6,577 nucleotides of DNA from Phycisphaerae bacterium (GCA_021736615.1 JAIPFN010000043.1:1-6577); one strand, 5' to 3'. Numbered from the stretch's first letter, positions 1 to 6,270 are shown. Translations and numbers: made by a program. Notes: generated by a model not told the origin, from the letters alone.

Positions 1-143
1 GGGGAAGGAAGAGTTGGTGACGGGTGAGATGGGGAAGGAAGAGTTGGTGACGGGAGAGATGGGGAAGGAAGAGTTGGTGACGGGTGAGATGGGGAAGGAA
101 GAGTTGGTGACGGGTGAGATGGGGAAGGAAGAGTTGGTGACGG
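1..143. repeat. 30-bp tandem repeat array (minisatellite), open to the left
   Basis: Four full copies of a 30-bp unit start at 1, 31, 61 and 91, and a 23-base partial copy starts at 121. The only difference I find among the full copies is an A for T at position 55. The array touches the first base of the window, so it probably continues to the left, or an assembly ended inside it. Because the unit is a multiple of three, one plus-strand frame (from base 2) stays open as a 10-residue repeat, GKEELVTGEM, and runs on to a TGA at 167-169; all three minus-strand frames are also open across it. There is no unique sequence between copies, so it is not a CRISPR array. Whether it is coding cannot be told from here. 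Confidence 0.95.
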
Positions 144-169
144 CGGCACGTTTAAAGGTAAACGCATGA
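2..169 (+). CDS. Possible 3' end of an ORF made of 10-residue repeats (doubtful)
   Basis: In the frame starting at base 2 the array translates as repeated GKEELVTGEM and leaves the array as VTAARLKVNA before a TGA at 167-169. There is no start in view because the frame is open to the left edge. The tail after the array lies out of frame over transposase-derived sequence, which argues that this frame is an accident of a 30-bp repeat rather than a real protein. I list it only because a 10-residue repeat protein truncated by the window edge cannot be excluded. Confidence 0.12.
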   Translation, partial: GKEELVTGEMGKEELVTGEMGKEELVTGEMGKEELVTGEMGKEELVTAARLKVNA

Positions 170-369
170 CTGGCGGTGGTCGGAGAGATGTTCGTGCAAA
201 GCTGTATATGCCAACTTTGGCGGCAATACAATATAACCCGGCAATCAGAGAGTTTTACCAGCGGCTACTCAAAGCCAGCAAAACAAAAATGACCGCTGTA
301 ACAGCGTGCATGCGGAAAATGTTAACGATTTTAAACGTCATGGTAGCAAAAAAAGAATATTGGTGATCG
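142..369 (+). pseudogene. IS110-family transposase, C-terminal remnant
   Basis: From about 145 the frame reads GTFKGKR, then MTGGGRRDVRAKLYM, and ends ACMRKMLTILNVMVAKKEYW. This is the typical end of an IS110/IS116/IS902 transposase (Transposase_20 domain): a basic GGRR-V-R-LYM segment, a NP-IR-FY-RL helix and the ACMRK-LTILN helix. Full-length members are roughly 300-400 residues; only about 75 remain here. The N-terminal DEDD RuvC-like half is absent, and its place is taken by the 30-bp repeat array. A stop in this frame lies at 115-117. The first in-frame ATG (166) is internal to the domain and is not a true start. Where relatives have D-S-G-T the remnant reads D-G-G-T (139-150), so the conserved serine appears lost as well. 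The remnant is not functional. It ends at a TGA directly after YW, where relatives often run a few residues further. Confidence 0.85.
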
Positions 370-693
370 AGATTTTTTAGTGGCGGAGTCTAAGTTTATT
401 TGGCGTAGCGGTTTATATAGGCATTTATATTTACAATTTCATTGCCGGCTTAAAGGGCAAAACGATCCGCATCAGAGTTTAATCACTATTTTCTGCGTTA
501 ATACTGTTCTTTCGGGGTTTTATTCGGTGGGCTTGCGCCCACGCGCTTCTGTGTCACGTCTTACGGCATTTTTAAAGCGCATTATTTTGCCCCTAAATAA
601 ACTCGCTCACGAATATTGGAAATCTGAATTATATGCTTGACTTTGATAACAGTCGCTTTATTTATTCCGTGTTCAAAATCGCCGATTATGGAT
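370..693. other. Gene-free stretch between transposase remnant and MFS gene
   Basis: About 320 bases without a convincing gene. An 86-codon frame (380-640, plus) has no recognisable motif and no clear ribosome-binding site. The left part may be the non-coding right end of the former IS110 element, but I see no boundary. The only clear structure is a perfect hairpin, GTGGGC-TTGC-GCCCAC, at 527-542. I find no obvious intrinsic terminator for the MFS gene that ends at 694 from the right. Confidence 0.6.
527..542. repeat. Small perfect hairpin (6-bp stem, 4-base loop)
   Basis: GTGGGC at 527-532 and GCCCAC at 537-542 pair perfectly around TTGC. No T-run follows on either strand, so it is not a standard intrinsic terminator. 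It could be a decayed member of a dispersed hairpin family. Confidence 0.5.
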
Positions 694-2184
694 CTATTGT
701 TTGCCATTTGGCTTTCTTCTTTCCGTGATGTTTCTGATCAGTACGATTGGAAAGCTAATCATCTGCTTAACTCCATCAATAGAAGAGAGCGTCCTGACCT
801 GAGTACGTACTTCCGCAAAAAGCTCAAGTGCAATAACTTTTTCTTCCACTTCGCCTGATTCTTTTATCATAGATAAACGGTGAAGTGCATATATCCCAAT
901 TATAAATGCAATGGCAAAAAAGAAATCCCATTGCTGAAGATTTAATGTCGGAAGCGAGATTTCGCCGGTAGGAGTGGTATACTTGAGCGTCCATGCCAAT
1001 TCCCTTCCGGCAAAAAAGTCTGCAAATTTGCCTCCCAATATAGGGGCAATACCAGCTGCCATGGAATTGATGATCGTGTTTGCAGCAAGATAGCTGGTAG
1101 CCTGTCCCTTTGGTGCCAACTTCAGGCTTATATTGTTCGAAGCAAGTGATACTCCCGCAGAAGCCATCCCCATCACTACGTGGATCGCGATCAACAACGG
1201 TATTGTTAAAATATATTTTTCCGGCATTGTGGTAAACGTCCATGCCAGGATTGAGAGCATGAATATGGGACAGCTAATAGCCAATACTGATTTATTGCTG
1301 AAACGATCGGTAAACTTGCCCCAGATTTTAAGGAACAGGAAATTAAAAACCTGACTAACGATTGAAAGACCTATGATAAATGACATGCTCAGACCCAATC
1401 GTTTGAGCATGTAGACCATAAAGAAAGGTCCCGCTAAATTTACAGCAAAGTTCCATGAGCACATAAAAGCTATTAGTTTACGAAAGTTTTCATCTCTGAA
1501 CGGCTGAGCCAGAAGTTTAAATATCTTTTGCTTGCCTTCAATTTGGGGCATTCGTATTTCAGGAGTTTTTCCCAAAAACAAAAGCCCAATCATTCCCGCA
1601 AAAAATCCGACCGCGAACAAAATTGAGTAGGCAACGAGTTCCTGATCGGGAAACTGCTTTTTCCAGAAGTCCAGATAAACAGCAGCAAGAATACTTACGG
1701 CTATCCCAACACCTGTAGCTATTCTCATCCTTTTTGAAAAGAAAGACCCCATGATTTTTTCAGGTATCAAGTCTCTCATCCATGAGTTCCAGCTGCATCC
1801 GGATGCCGCACCGAAAGCAGATACGGCTAACAGTAATATCAAAAGCACAGCAATAGCTATTTTGGCCGGGAATATAAAAGGACTAAGAGCGATAATCAGC
1901 CAGCATATTCTGCTCAAACCGGCGGCAACAACGGTAATCAGCCTTCTGTTTCTGATTTTTTCGACAAGAAATATTGAAGGTAACTGGAGCAATTGAGAAA
2001 GCGGGCCAATAGCGGCAAGCAAACCTATTACGAAATTGGATGCACCAAGTTTAACTGCAAAAGCAACAAGAAACGCTCCACCGGTCAACACGCCCATCGC
2101 CTGAGATGCTACACCGTCCCTGATAATATATTTTAGAGCAGATTGAACCTGGCTATCACTAAGGGTTTCTTCAGTTTTGAACAT
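694..2184 (-). CDS. MFS transporter, 496 residues
   Basis: An integral inner-membrane transporter of the major facilitator superfamily, expected to move a small solute by proton coupling or facilitated exchange; the substrate cannot be told. Hydrophobic segments are spread as expected for about 12 helices: roughly residues 30-70, 82-104, 108-130, 155-172, 185-205, 236-260, 268-288, 298-318, 326-348, 366-392 and 419-436. A motif-A-like loop, GKFTDRFSNK (289-298), lies in the second half, with a weaker counterpart, EKIRNRR, near 75-81 in the first half. The central cytoplasmic loop (about 206-236) is short. The tail from about 438 is charged, about 60 residues long, and probably cytoplasmic. 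The ATG at 2182-2184 is preceded by AAGGGG, 10 bases upstream. The gene starts 4 bases after the stop of the coiled-coil gene, so the two form an operon. No truncation or frameshift is seen. Confidence 0.9.
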   Translation of the reverse strand: MFKTEETLSDSQVQSALKYIIRDGVASQAMGVLTGGAFLVAFAVKLGASNFVIGLLAAIGPLSQLLQLPSIFLVEKIRNRRLITVVAAGLSRICWLIIALSPFIFPAKIAIAVLLILLLAVSAFGAASGCSWNSWMRDLIPEKIMGSFFSKRMRIATGVGIAVSILAAVYLDFWKKQFPDQELVAYSILFAVGFFAGMIGLLFLGKTPEIRMPQIEGKQKIFKLLAQPFRDENFRKLIAFMCSWNFAVNLAGPFFMVYMLKRLGLSMSFIIGLSIVSQVFNFLFLKIWGKFTDRFSNKSVLAISCPIFMLSILAWTFTTMPEKYILTIPLLIAIHVVMGMASAGVSLASNNISLKLAPKGQATSYLAANTIINSMAAGIAPILGGKFADFFAGRELAWTLKYTTPTGEISLPTLNLQQWDFFFAIAFIIGIYALHRLSMIKESGEVEEKVIALELFAEVRTQVRTLSSIDGVKQMISFPIVLIRNITERRKPNGKQ

Positions 2185-2188
2185 GATA

Positions 2189-3559
2189 CTATTTCCCCTT
2201 AGAACGAGAAGATTGTTTTTTGGGAGACTTCATCTTATTTTTTACCAAAATAAATGTCAGACTTAGGCAGAAAACTAATAATACAAGCAAAGCAATATTC
2301 ATTGTAATCTGTGTAATTAAGGAATTGATTTGTCTTGCAACCAGTTCTGTCTTTTCAGGCAAATCTTCGGTTACCAGCTTGATCTCTGCCGCTGCGGAAC
2401 TTACAGCCTCAGCCGTTTCTTTCAAATTCATTTTAGGCTCGGACGAGTCAGTTTTTGAGTTGATCTGTTCAATAACTTCTTTTGTAACTTTAGCAGCTTC
2501 AGTCCAGTTCAAAATAGCCTCATCAACTTGATTGGCAGTTTGTAAAAAGACTTTTGAAGTTTCTTGTGCTGAACTAAAAAGGCTTTCCAGGTTAGCTGAA
2601 GTTTGGTTAACCTGCTTAAGGGTTTCGTTAATTTTCCCCTCATTTTGGGATGTTTTTTTCAGAATGGCGGTTAGCTGATCTGCTGTCCCAGAGAGCTTCG
2701 AACTACTTTCTGAAATATTTTGCAGGCTTTTTAAAAATGAATTTGCCATATTTGTTTCTTCAATATCATAAAGCAAAAGCAAAAGCTGCCAGCGTGCTGA
2801 CTCGGGCAACTCCTGGACTACATCTGTCATACGCTGGGTAGTATTTGAAAAATCATAAATTGCTTCCGAAGTATGGTCAACCCCTTCAAGTGCACGCACA
2901 GGAGAAAGAGGGATGTTAATTATTGATTGGAATATCCCGGGTTCTTCAATTTTTGTCTGCTTTGAATACATTAAAGTTTTGCCAAATCCACTCTGAATAG
3001 GTTTACCTCGGGCCATACTTTTCAACATGTTGGAAGTATCATTGAAAAGCCCTTCCGGTAAAACGTTCCTGCCAATTTCTTCTATCTGGGCCTCAAGTTC
3101 TTTAACCGCCCCCAATGCAATTGGCTGATGTTCTCCGAAAGCATTGCTCGCTTCACCGGATTCCATAAAATTGCTTAGCCGAATACAAAGGAGCCAACTG
3201 TCGACCATAACTATCTTAGGTTGAGATTGCTCACGAATATTATGCAAAGCTGCGATTGCTCTGCTTCGCCAAAGAAGTGTCATTTTTCTTGTTTTTGGGT
3301 CATTAGACAGGTTATCGATTTCTGAAGCTGCAGATTTGGTTCTATTCGTAAAAACCTCCTCGAAAGCATCAAGCTGAACTTGCAGTTCACCTATAGAGAT
3401 ATTAGGTTTCCCAAATTTTTTGCTGGCAGCAGTAATTGATCTGTTCGCAGAATCACATCCAGACATCAGGGTAATCATCAAGCAAATGAAAATAAGAACA
3501 ACCTGCCGCTTATCAACATATTTTAGTTTTTTATCATAGAATTTTTTAACTCTAAGCAT
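2189..3559 (-). CDS. Unrecognised coiled-coil envelope protein, lipobox-like N-terminus and C-terminal membrane helix
   Basis: I do not recognise a family. The 456-residue product has a lysine-rich N-terminus (1-18), a hydrophobic stretch (19-33) and LMSGC ending at Cys35, a plausible but non-ideal lipobox (Met at -3). A mixed region with no clear motif follows (about 40-265). A long polar heptad-like segment rich in Ser, Thr, Gln, Asn and Glu (about 270-412) looks like the coiled coils of chemoreceptor or Mce/MlaD-type periplasmic proteins. A strong membrane helix (about 416-439) and a Lys/Arg-rich tail (440-456) end the protein. The positive-inside rule puts the tail in the cytoplasm and the coiled coil in the periplasm, tethered at both ends. 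No HAMP, receptor signalling or MCE domain is visible. The ATG at 3557-3559 has GGGG 4 bases upstream, a weak, close site. It is the first gene of the operon with the MFS gene and could be its periplasmic partner; that is inference. The region is AT-rich (19 of 60 G+C at 2521-2580). Confidence 0.85.
   Translation of the reverse strand: MLRVKKFYDKKLKYVDKRQVVLIFICLMITLMSGCDSANRSITAASKKFGKPNISIGELQVQLDAFEEVFTNRTKSAASEIDNLSNDPKTRKMTLLWRSRAIAALHNIREQSQPKIVMVDSWLLCIRLSNFMESGEASNAFGEHQPIALGAVKELEAQIEEIGRNVLPEGLFNDTSNMLKSMARGKPIQSGFGKTLMYSKQTKIEEPGIFQSIINIPLSPVRALEGVDHTSEAIYDFSNTTQRMTDVVQELPESARWQLLLLLYDIEETNMANSFLKSLQNISESSSKLSGTADQLTAILKKTSQNEGKINETLKQVNQTSANLESLFSSAQETSKVFLQTANQVDEAILNWTEAAKVTKEVIEQINSKTDSSEPKMNLKETAEAVSSAAAEIKLVTEDLPEKTELVARQINSLITQITMNIALLVLLVFCLSLTFILVKNKMKSPKKQSSRSKGK
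2195..2200 (-). promoter_or_regulatory. Ribosome-binding site of the MFS gene, inside the upstream gene
   Basis: On the minus strand AAGGGG sits 10 bases before the MFS ATG and is itself part of the last codons (AAG GGG AAA TAG) of the upstream gene. Ribosomes finishing the first gene would end at the start site of the second, the usual layout for translational coupling. It also supports the chosen MFS start. Confidence 0.7.
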
Positions 3560-3642
3560 AATACCCCATGTTTTTTAAATTAAAGAAAATTGGCTCAACT
3601 CCCAAAAAGTTGGTTCAAATTGTATTGTATAAATGAAAAATC

Positions 3643-3897
3643 AAAAATTAAAGATCAAAATGACAAATTAAAAATCAAAATTGGCGGTCCGTCTGGTCTT
3701 CGCAAAAAACTAAACTGCTTGACAAGCCATATTGAACTTACATGAAACTTACTGAACCGAAAAAGCCTTTTGGGAATTTGCGCGACTGGCTATAAGGATA
3801 TTCAAAATAGGCCCAAATGAACAATAAACCATGTTTTTCCGTTGAGGCCGGACTAATATTTTTAAGTTTTTATTTGTCTTTTTGCATTTTAATTTTT
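3643..3897. repeat. Inverted pair of ~33-bp AT-rich repeats bounding about 190 bp
   Basis: The sequence at 3643-3676 (AAAAATTAAA, then a TCAAAATGACAAAT-like core) matches the reverse complement of 3866-3897 over most positions, including the less AT-biased GACAAAT. The pair bounds 3677-3865. They look like two members of one dispersed family in opposite orientation, or the ends of a small non-autonomous element. The low complexity makes chance similarity more likely than usual, and I see no target-site duplication. Confidence 0.5.
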
Positions 3898-3940
3898 ACA
3901 TTGAGGACGCATGATTTACCAACTTTATTGGATGTGAACC

Positions 3941-3965
3941 TAATTATAATTACTTGCCTAGGCAA
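3941..3965. promoter_or_regulatory. Two adjacent perfect 12-bp palindromes, candidate operator
   Basis: TAATTATAATTA (3941-3952) and TTGCCTAGGCAA (3954-3965) are each perfect inverted repeats and are separated by one base. The first contains a consensus -10 hexamer TATAAT (3945-3950) on the plus strand and, being palindromic, also on the minus strand. No good -35 lies at the right distance in either direction. A dimeric regulator could bind here, but neither the factor nor the target is known. Confidence 0.4.
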
Positions 3966-4011
3966 AAACACCGTTTAAATTGGAAAAACTGCGATTTTGT
4001 CTGGCTAAATC

Positions 4012-4093
4012 CCCTAAACCCCCGAAAAAGACTCCCGGTGTTTTTAGTTCATCCCTAAACCCCCGAAAAAGACTCCCGGTGTTTTTAGTTCAT
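4012..4093. repeat. Exact 41-bp tandem duplication
   Basis: The 41 bases at 4012-4052 are repeated without change at 4053-4093, and the first four bases of a third copy (CCCT) follow. Each copy has weak internal dyad symmetry (CTAAAC near its start, GTTTTTAG near its end, CCG and CGG inside). Each copy also carries CGGTGTTTTT, the exact reverse complement of AAAAACACCG at 3964-3973. Confidence 0.9.
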
Positions 4094-4104
4094 CCCTGTG
4101 GGCG

Positions 4105-4154
4105 TGGATTCCCGCCTTTCCGTCTACGCTACGCTTCGACGCGACAGGCTGCGG
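4105..4154 (+). repeat. 50-bp dispersed repeat, copy 1 (left of the glycosidase gene)
   Basis: This block matches 6351-6400 in the same orientation; the core at 4114-4145 differs from 6361-6392 at a single base. The copy lies inside a larger inverted repeat, ATTCCCGC (4108-4115) and GCGGGAAT (4151-4158), the style of short dispersed palindromic repeats common in many bacterial genomes. Confidence 0.85.
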
Positions 4155-4189
4155 GAATGACTAATAGTGAGTGAGTCGGATTGTTTTTG

Positions 4190-4218
4190 TTGAGTTTTTG
4201 GGACTGATGTGATATTGT
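4190..4218 (+). promoter_or_regulatory. Sigma70-type promoter of the glycosidase gene
   Basis: TTGAGT (4190-4195, 4 of 6 to TTGACA) and TATTGT (4213-4218, 4 of 6 to TATAAT) are spaced by exactly 17 bases. An extended -10 TG at 4210-4211 lies one base before the hexamer. Transcription would start near 4225, giving a leader of about 55 bases before the gene. It is the best-placed candidate upstream of the gene, but it was found by eye. Confidence 0.45.
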
Positions 4219-4221
4219 ATT

Positions 4222-4249
4222 GGCAAAGAGGCTCAGCGGTTGAGCTGCC
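4222..4249 (+). promoter_or_regulatory. Leader hairpin upstream of the glycosidase gene
   Basis: GCTCA (4231-4235) pairs with TGAGC (4241-4245) around GCGGT. GGCA (4222-4225) can extend the stem with TGCC (4246-4249) across a bulge of five bases. If transcription starts near 4225, the hairpin forms at the very 5' end of the mRNA, about 20 bases before the ribosome-binding site, where it could stabilise the message. The stem-loop resembles a tRNA D-arm, but no other tRNA parts are present. Confidence 0.35.
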
Positions 4250-4268
4250 CTAAATAATTGTACAGTCT

Positions 4269-4272
4269 GGAG
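4269..4272 (+). promoter_or_regulatory. Ribosome-binding site deciding the glycosidase start
   Basis: GGAG at 4269-4272 lies 3 bases before the ATG at 4276 and 6 bases before the ATG at 4279; the second spacing is better. A TTG at 4258 begins the longest possible frame but lies upstream of this site, so it is unlikely to be used. Confidence 0.6.
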
Positions 4273-4278
4273 ATTATG

Positions 4279-6270
4279 ATGACAAATAAACTTGATTTGG
4301 TAAAAAACGCAAAACAGAACCGTCTTGTCCTATTGATCCTTTTATGGATGGTTTCTATCTCACCCTGCTTCGCTGCGGATTTCTGGACCCCCGACAACAC
4401 GGGCCGTATCTCCCATACCTGGACCGGGGATGAATCGATGGTGATATGTCTGCAGGGACGGGCCGTGGTTATGCAGGTTCGACTTTCTACGGCCAAGGAT
4501 TTGAGTTATACGTTTAGATTTTTTAATGTTAAAGAGGACTATTTCCAAAAGCTTATGTACAACACCGGACGCGATCTTAATCCGGCGGTACAGATCGATG
4601 GCGAGCCGCTTAAATGGCATTCTCCCAATAAAGCTACTTTCGACGGAATGCTAACCTTTGTCTATCCTGAGAGTCAAGGCGTTGTCGCCACACGCAAAGT
4701 TTACCCGTCGAACACCAATCCTTTGATCATTGAACAGTGGCAGTTACTCAACAACTCGGCTAAACCAATACAGGTGAGCGTTGCCGGTGTACGCCGGGAG
4801 GTATCTGGAACTTATGGCCGCATCGCAAAAGCTGACGTGCTTATTGCCGAAGCAATTTCGCCGGCAGTCAAAACGACGACCATCGAACCGGGTAAGTCGC
4901 TGCAATTTACTCAGAGAATCCAATGCAAACAGACCTCGGCGGCTGATGTCGAATTTAACCTTAATGCCGAGTATCGCGACCGCCTGGCTCTGACCGAAGC
5001 GGCCTATCGCGGACCCGGGCGTCTGGAAACTCCGGACCCAATGCTCGACCTGGCTTTTACGCTGCAGAAATTTCATGTTCTTGAATGCCCCATAAATACT
5101 TACAAGGGAGTGATCTCTCACAACGGAAGCCTGCGATACTCCCCGGGGATATGGGCCAACGACCCGGTCGAATATTCCAGTCCGATCTTCCCATTTTTCG
5201 GCAGTTCACTGCTTAACGAAGCGGGGCTGAACATGTATCGGATATGGCTGGACTATTGCCAAAAGAATGGCATTGATCCTTTCCCGGGCTCCTTTGAGCA
5301 TTCGGACCTTCGCCTTGTCCAGAAGAACCGTGGTGACGACGCTATGCTGCTTTATGCCCTGCCTAAGTACCTGATGTTCCTTGGCGACCGCAAAGCGGCT
5401 GAGGAACTCTGGCCGCTTGTCCAGTTTAGCGCTCAATCAGTCGAATACCACAAAACCACTGACGGAATTATCGCCTCACAGACCGATGAGATGGAAGGCC
5501 GATACAAGACGGGCTCGGCTAACCTGAGCACCTCGTCGCTGGCCTATGGAGGCTATTGTCATGCGGCACGACTGGCGCAAGCTCTGGGTAAAACAGCTGA
5601 GTCCAAAGAATTTGACAAACGTGCAGGCGAACTTCGCAAGGCTATCGAAAGTTATTTTGGCGCTGAAGTTGAAGGATTTAAAACTTATCGCTACTTCAAA
5701 GAAAACACCACCCTTCGCGGCTGGATCCTGTTACCACTGGCGATGGATATTACCGAGCGTCAGCAGGAGACGGTAGATGCAATGATCTCCGATAAACTCT
5801 GGCCAAACCGTCTCAAGGGCGGCGACATCCTGGCCGATTCTAAAAGAGAAACCGAGTGGGCGAGAGAAACCTACTATGCGTTGCGTGTTTTGTTCAAGGC
5901 GGGGCGAACTGAAGAAGCGATTACGCTGACTAAGTGCGTAGTAAAGGCGCAGGTTTTCGGCAACGAAGGGCCATACCCTGACGAAGACGCTATCGACATG
6001 CTCTGCCCCGGTTCGTTGTACCCACGCATATTTACTGAGGGCGTATTCGGAATAGTGCCGACCGGCCTTAAGTCATTTGAATGCACGCCTTGGCTGCCCA
6101 AAGACTGGCCCAAAATGGCACTACGCGATATGCGTGCTTTCGGGGGTGCCTGGGATATGGTTGTTCAGCGAGATGGCAAACAGCAAAAAATCACAGTTAC
6201 CAATAATAACGGCAAAGTTATTTTCAGCGATTCCGGACCAGCCGGAAAAACATATTCCATCTCCTTCTAG
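4279..6270 (+). CDS. Secreted six-hairpin-type glycoside hydrolase, 663 residues
   Basis: Probably cleaves glycosidic bonds of a carbohydrate in the periplasm or outside the cell. A basic N-terminus, a hydrophobic core (about 16-28) and cleavage near CFA/ADFW (about 32/33) form a Sec signal peptide; the Cys is preceded by Pro, so it is not a lipobox. A beta-sandwich-like domain (about 34-240, with TRKVYP and EQWQLLNNS) precedes an alpha-helical region (about 255-590) resembling an (alpha/alpha)6 barrel. Motifs include GIWANDP (Trp292, Asp295), SFEHSD (338-343), DEMEGRY (403-409) followed by TGSANLS, the helix GYCHAARLAQALGK, EWARETYYAL (526-535) and EGVFGIVPTG (587-596). A short beta region with WDMVVQRDGK ends the protein. 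This order matches the six-hairpin superfamily (alpha-L-rhamnosidase, GH63-like and GH95-like enzymes), but I cannot assign a CAZy family. Acid/base residues are probably among Asp403, Glu404, Glu406 and Glu587 (inference). It is a single gene with no sugar transporter or regulator beside it, and is more GC-rich than the minus-strand operon. Confidence 0.85.
   Translation: MTNKLDLVKNAKQNRLVLLILLWMVSISPCFAADFWTPDNTGRISHTWTGDESMVICLQGRAVVMQVRLSTAKDLSYTFRFFNVKEDYFQKLMYNTGRDLNPAVQIDGEPLKWHSPNKATFDGMLTFVYPESQGVVATRKVYPSNTNPLIIEQWQLLNNSAKPIQVSVAGVRREVSGTYGRIAKADVLIAEAISPAVKTTTIEPGKSLQFTQRIQCKQTSAADVEFNLNAEYRDRLALTEAAYRGPGRLETPDPMLDLAFTLQKFHVLECPINTYKGVISHNGSLRYSPGIWANDPVEYSSPIFPFFGSSLLNEAGLNMYRIWLDYCQKNGIDPFPGSFEHSDLRLVQKNRGDDAMLLYALPKYLMFLGDRKAAEELWPLVQFSAQSVEYHKTTDGIIASQTDEMEGRYKTGSANLSTSSLAYGGYCHAARLAQALGKTAESKEFDKRAGELRKAIESYFGAEVEGFKTYRYFKENTTLRGWILLPLAMDITERQQETVDAMISDKLWPNRLKGGDILADSKRETEWARETYYALRVLFKAGRTEEAITLTKCVVKAQVFGNEGPYPDEDAIDMLCPGSLYPRIFTEGVFGIVPTGLKSFECTPWLPKDWPKMALRDMRAFGGAWDMVVQRDGKQQKITVTNNNGKVIFSDSGPAGKTYSISF

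Larger units (their letters stand above)
3560..4189. other. Gene-free, repeat-rich intergenic region
   Basis: About 630 bases between the divergent operon and glycosidase gene contain no credible gene. A 64-codon plus frame at 3980-4174 lies entirely over tandem and dispersed repeats and has no ribosome-binding site. The region holds the AT-rich inverted pair, the twin palindromes, the 41-bp tandem copies and the 50-bp dispersed repeat listed separately. The minus-strand operon promoter should lie in about 3580-3660; TATACAAT-like -10 sequence occurs there on the minus strand near 3622-3632, but I find no matching -35. Confidence 0.7.

Noticed and set aside
1..143. CRISPR array (30-bp direct repeats)
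   Set aside because: The copies are contiguous with no spacers, and no cas gene is present.
380..640. 86-codon plus-strand frame as a small gene
   Set aside because: No recognisable motif, no clear ribosome-binding site, and it crosses a hairpin repeat in the remnant region of an IS element.
637..858. 73-codon plus-strand frame as a small gene
   Set aside because: Most of it is antisense to the end of the MFS gene and its product is featureless.
824..1243. 139-codon minus-strand frame
   Set aside because: Shadow of the MFS gene in another frame of the same strand, with low-complexity Cys/His-rich translation.
3719..3747. Promoter from the perfect -35 hexamer TTGACA at 3719-3724
   Set aside because: At 16-18 bases spacing the -10 position reads CATGAA, ATGAAA or TGAAAC, none close to TATAAT, and no gene follows nearby.
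3980..4174. 64-codon plus-strand frame
   Set aside because: It consists almost entirely of the 41-bp tandem copies and the dispersed repeat.
4222..4262. tRNA gene
   Set aside because: Only a D-arm-like stem is present; position 8 is A instead of U, and the anticodon arm, T-arm and acceptor partner are missing.
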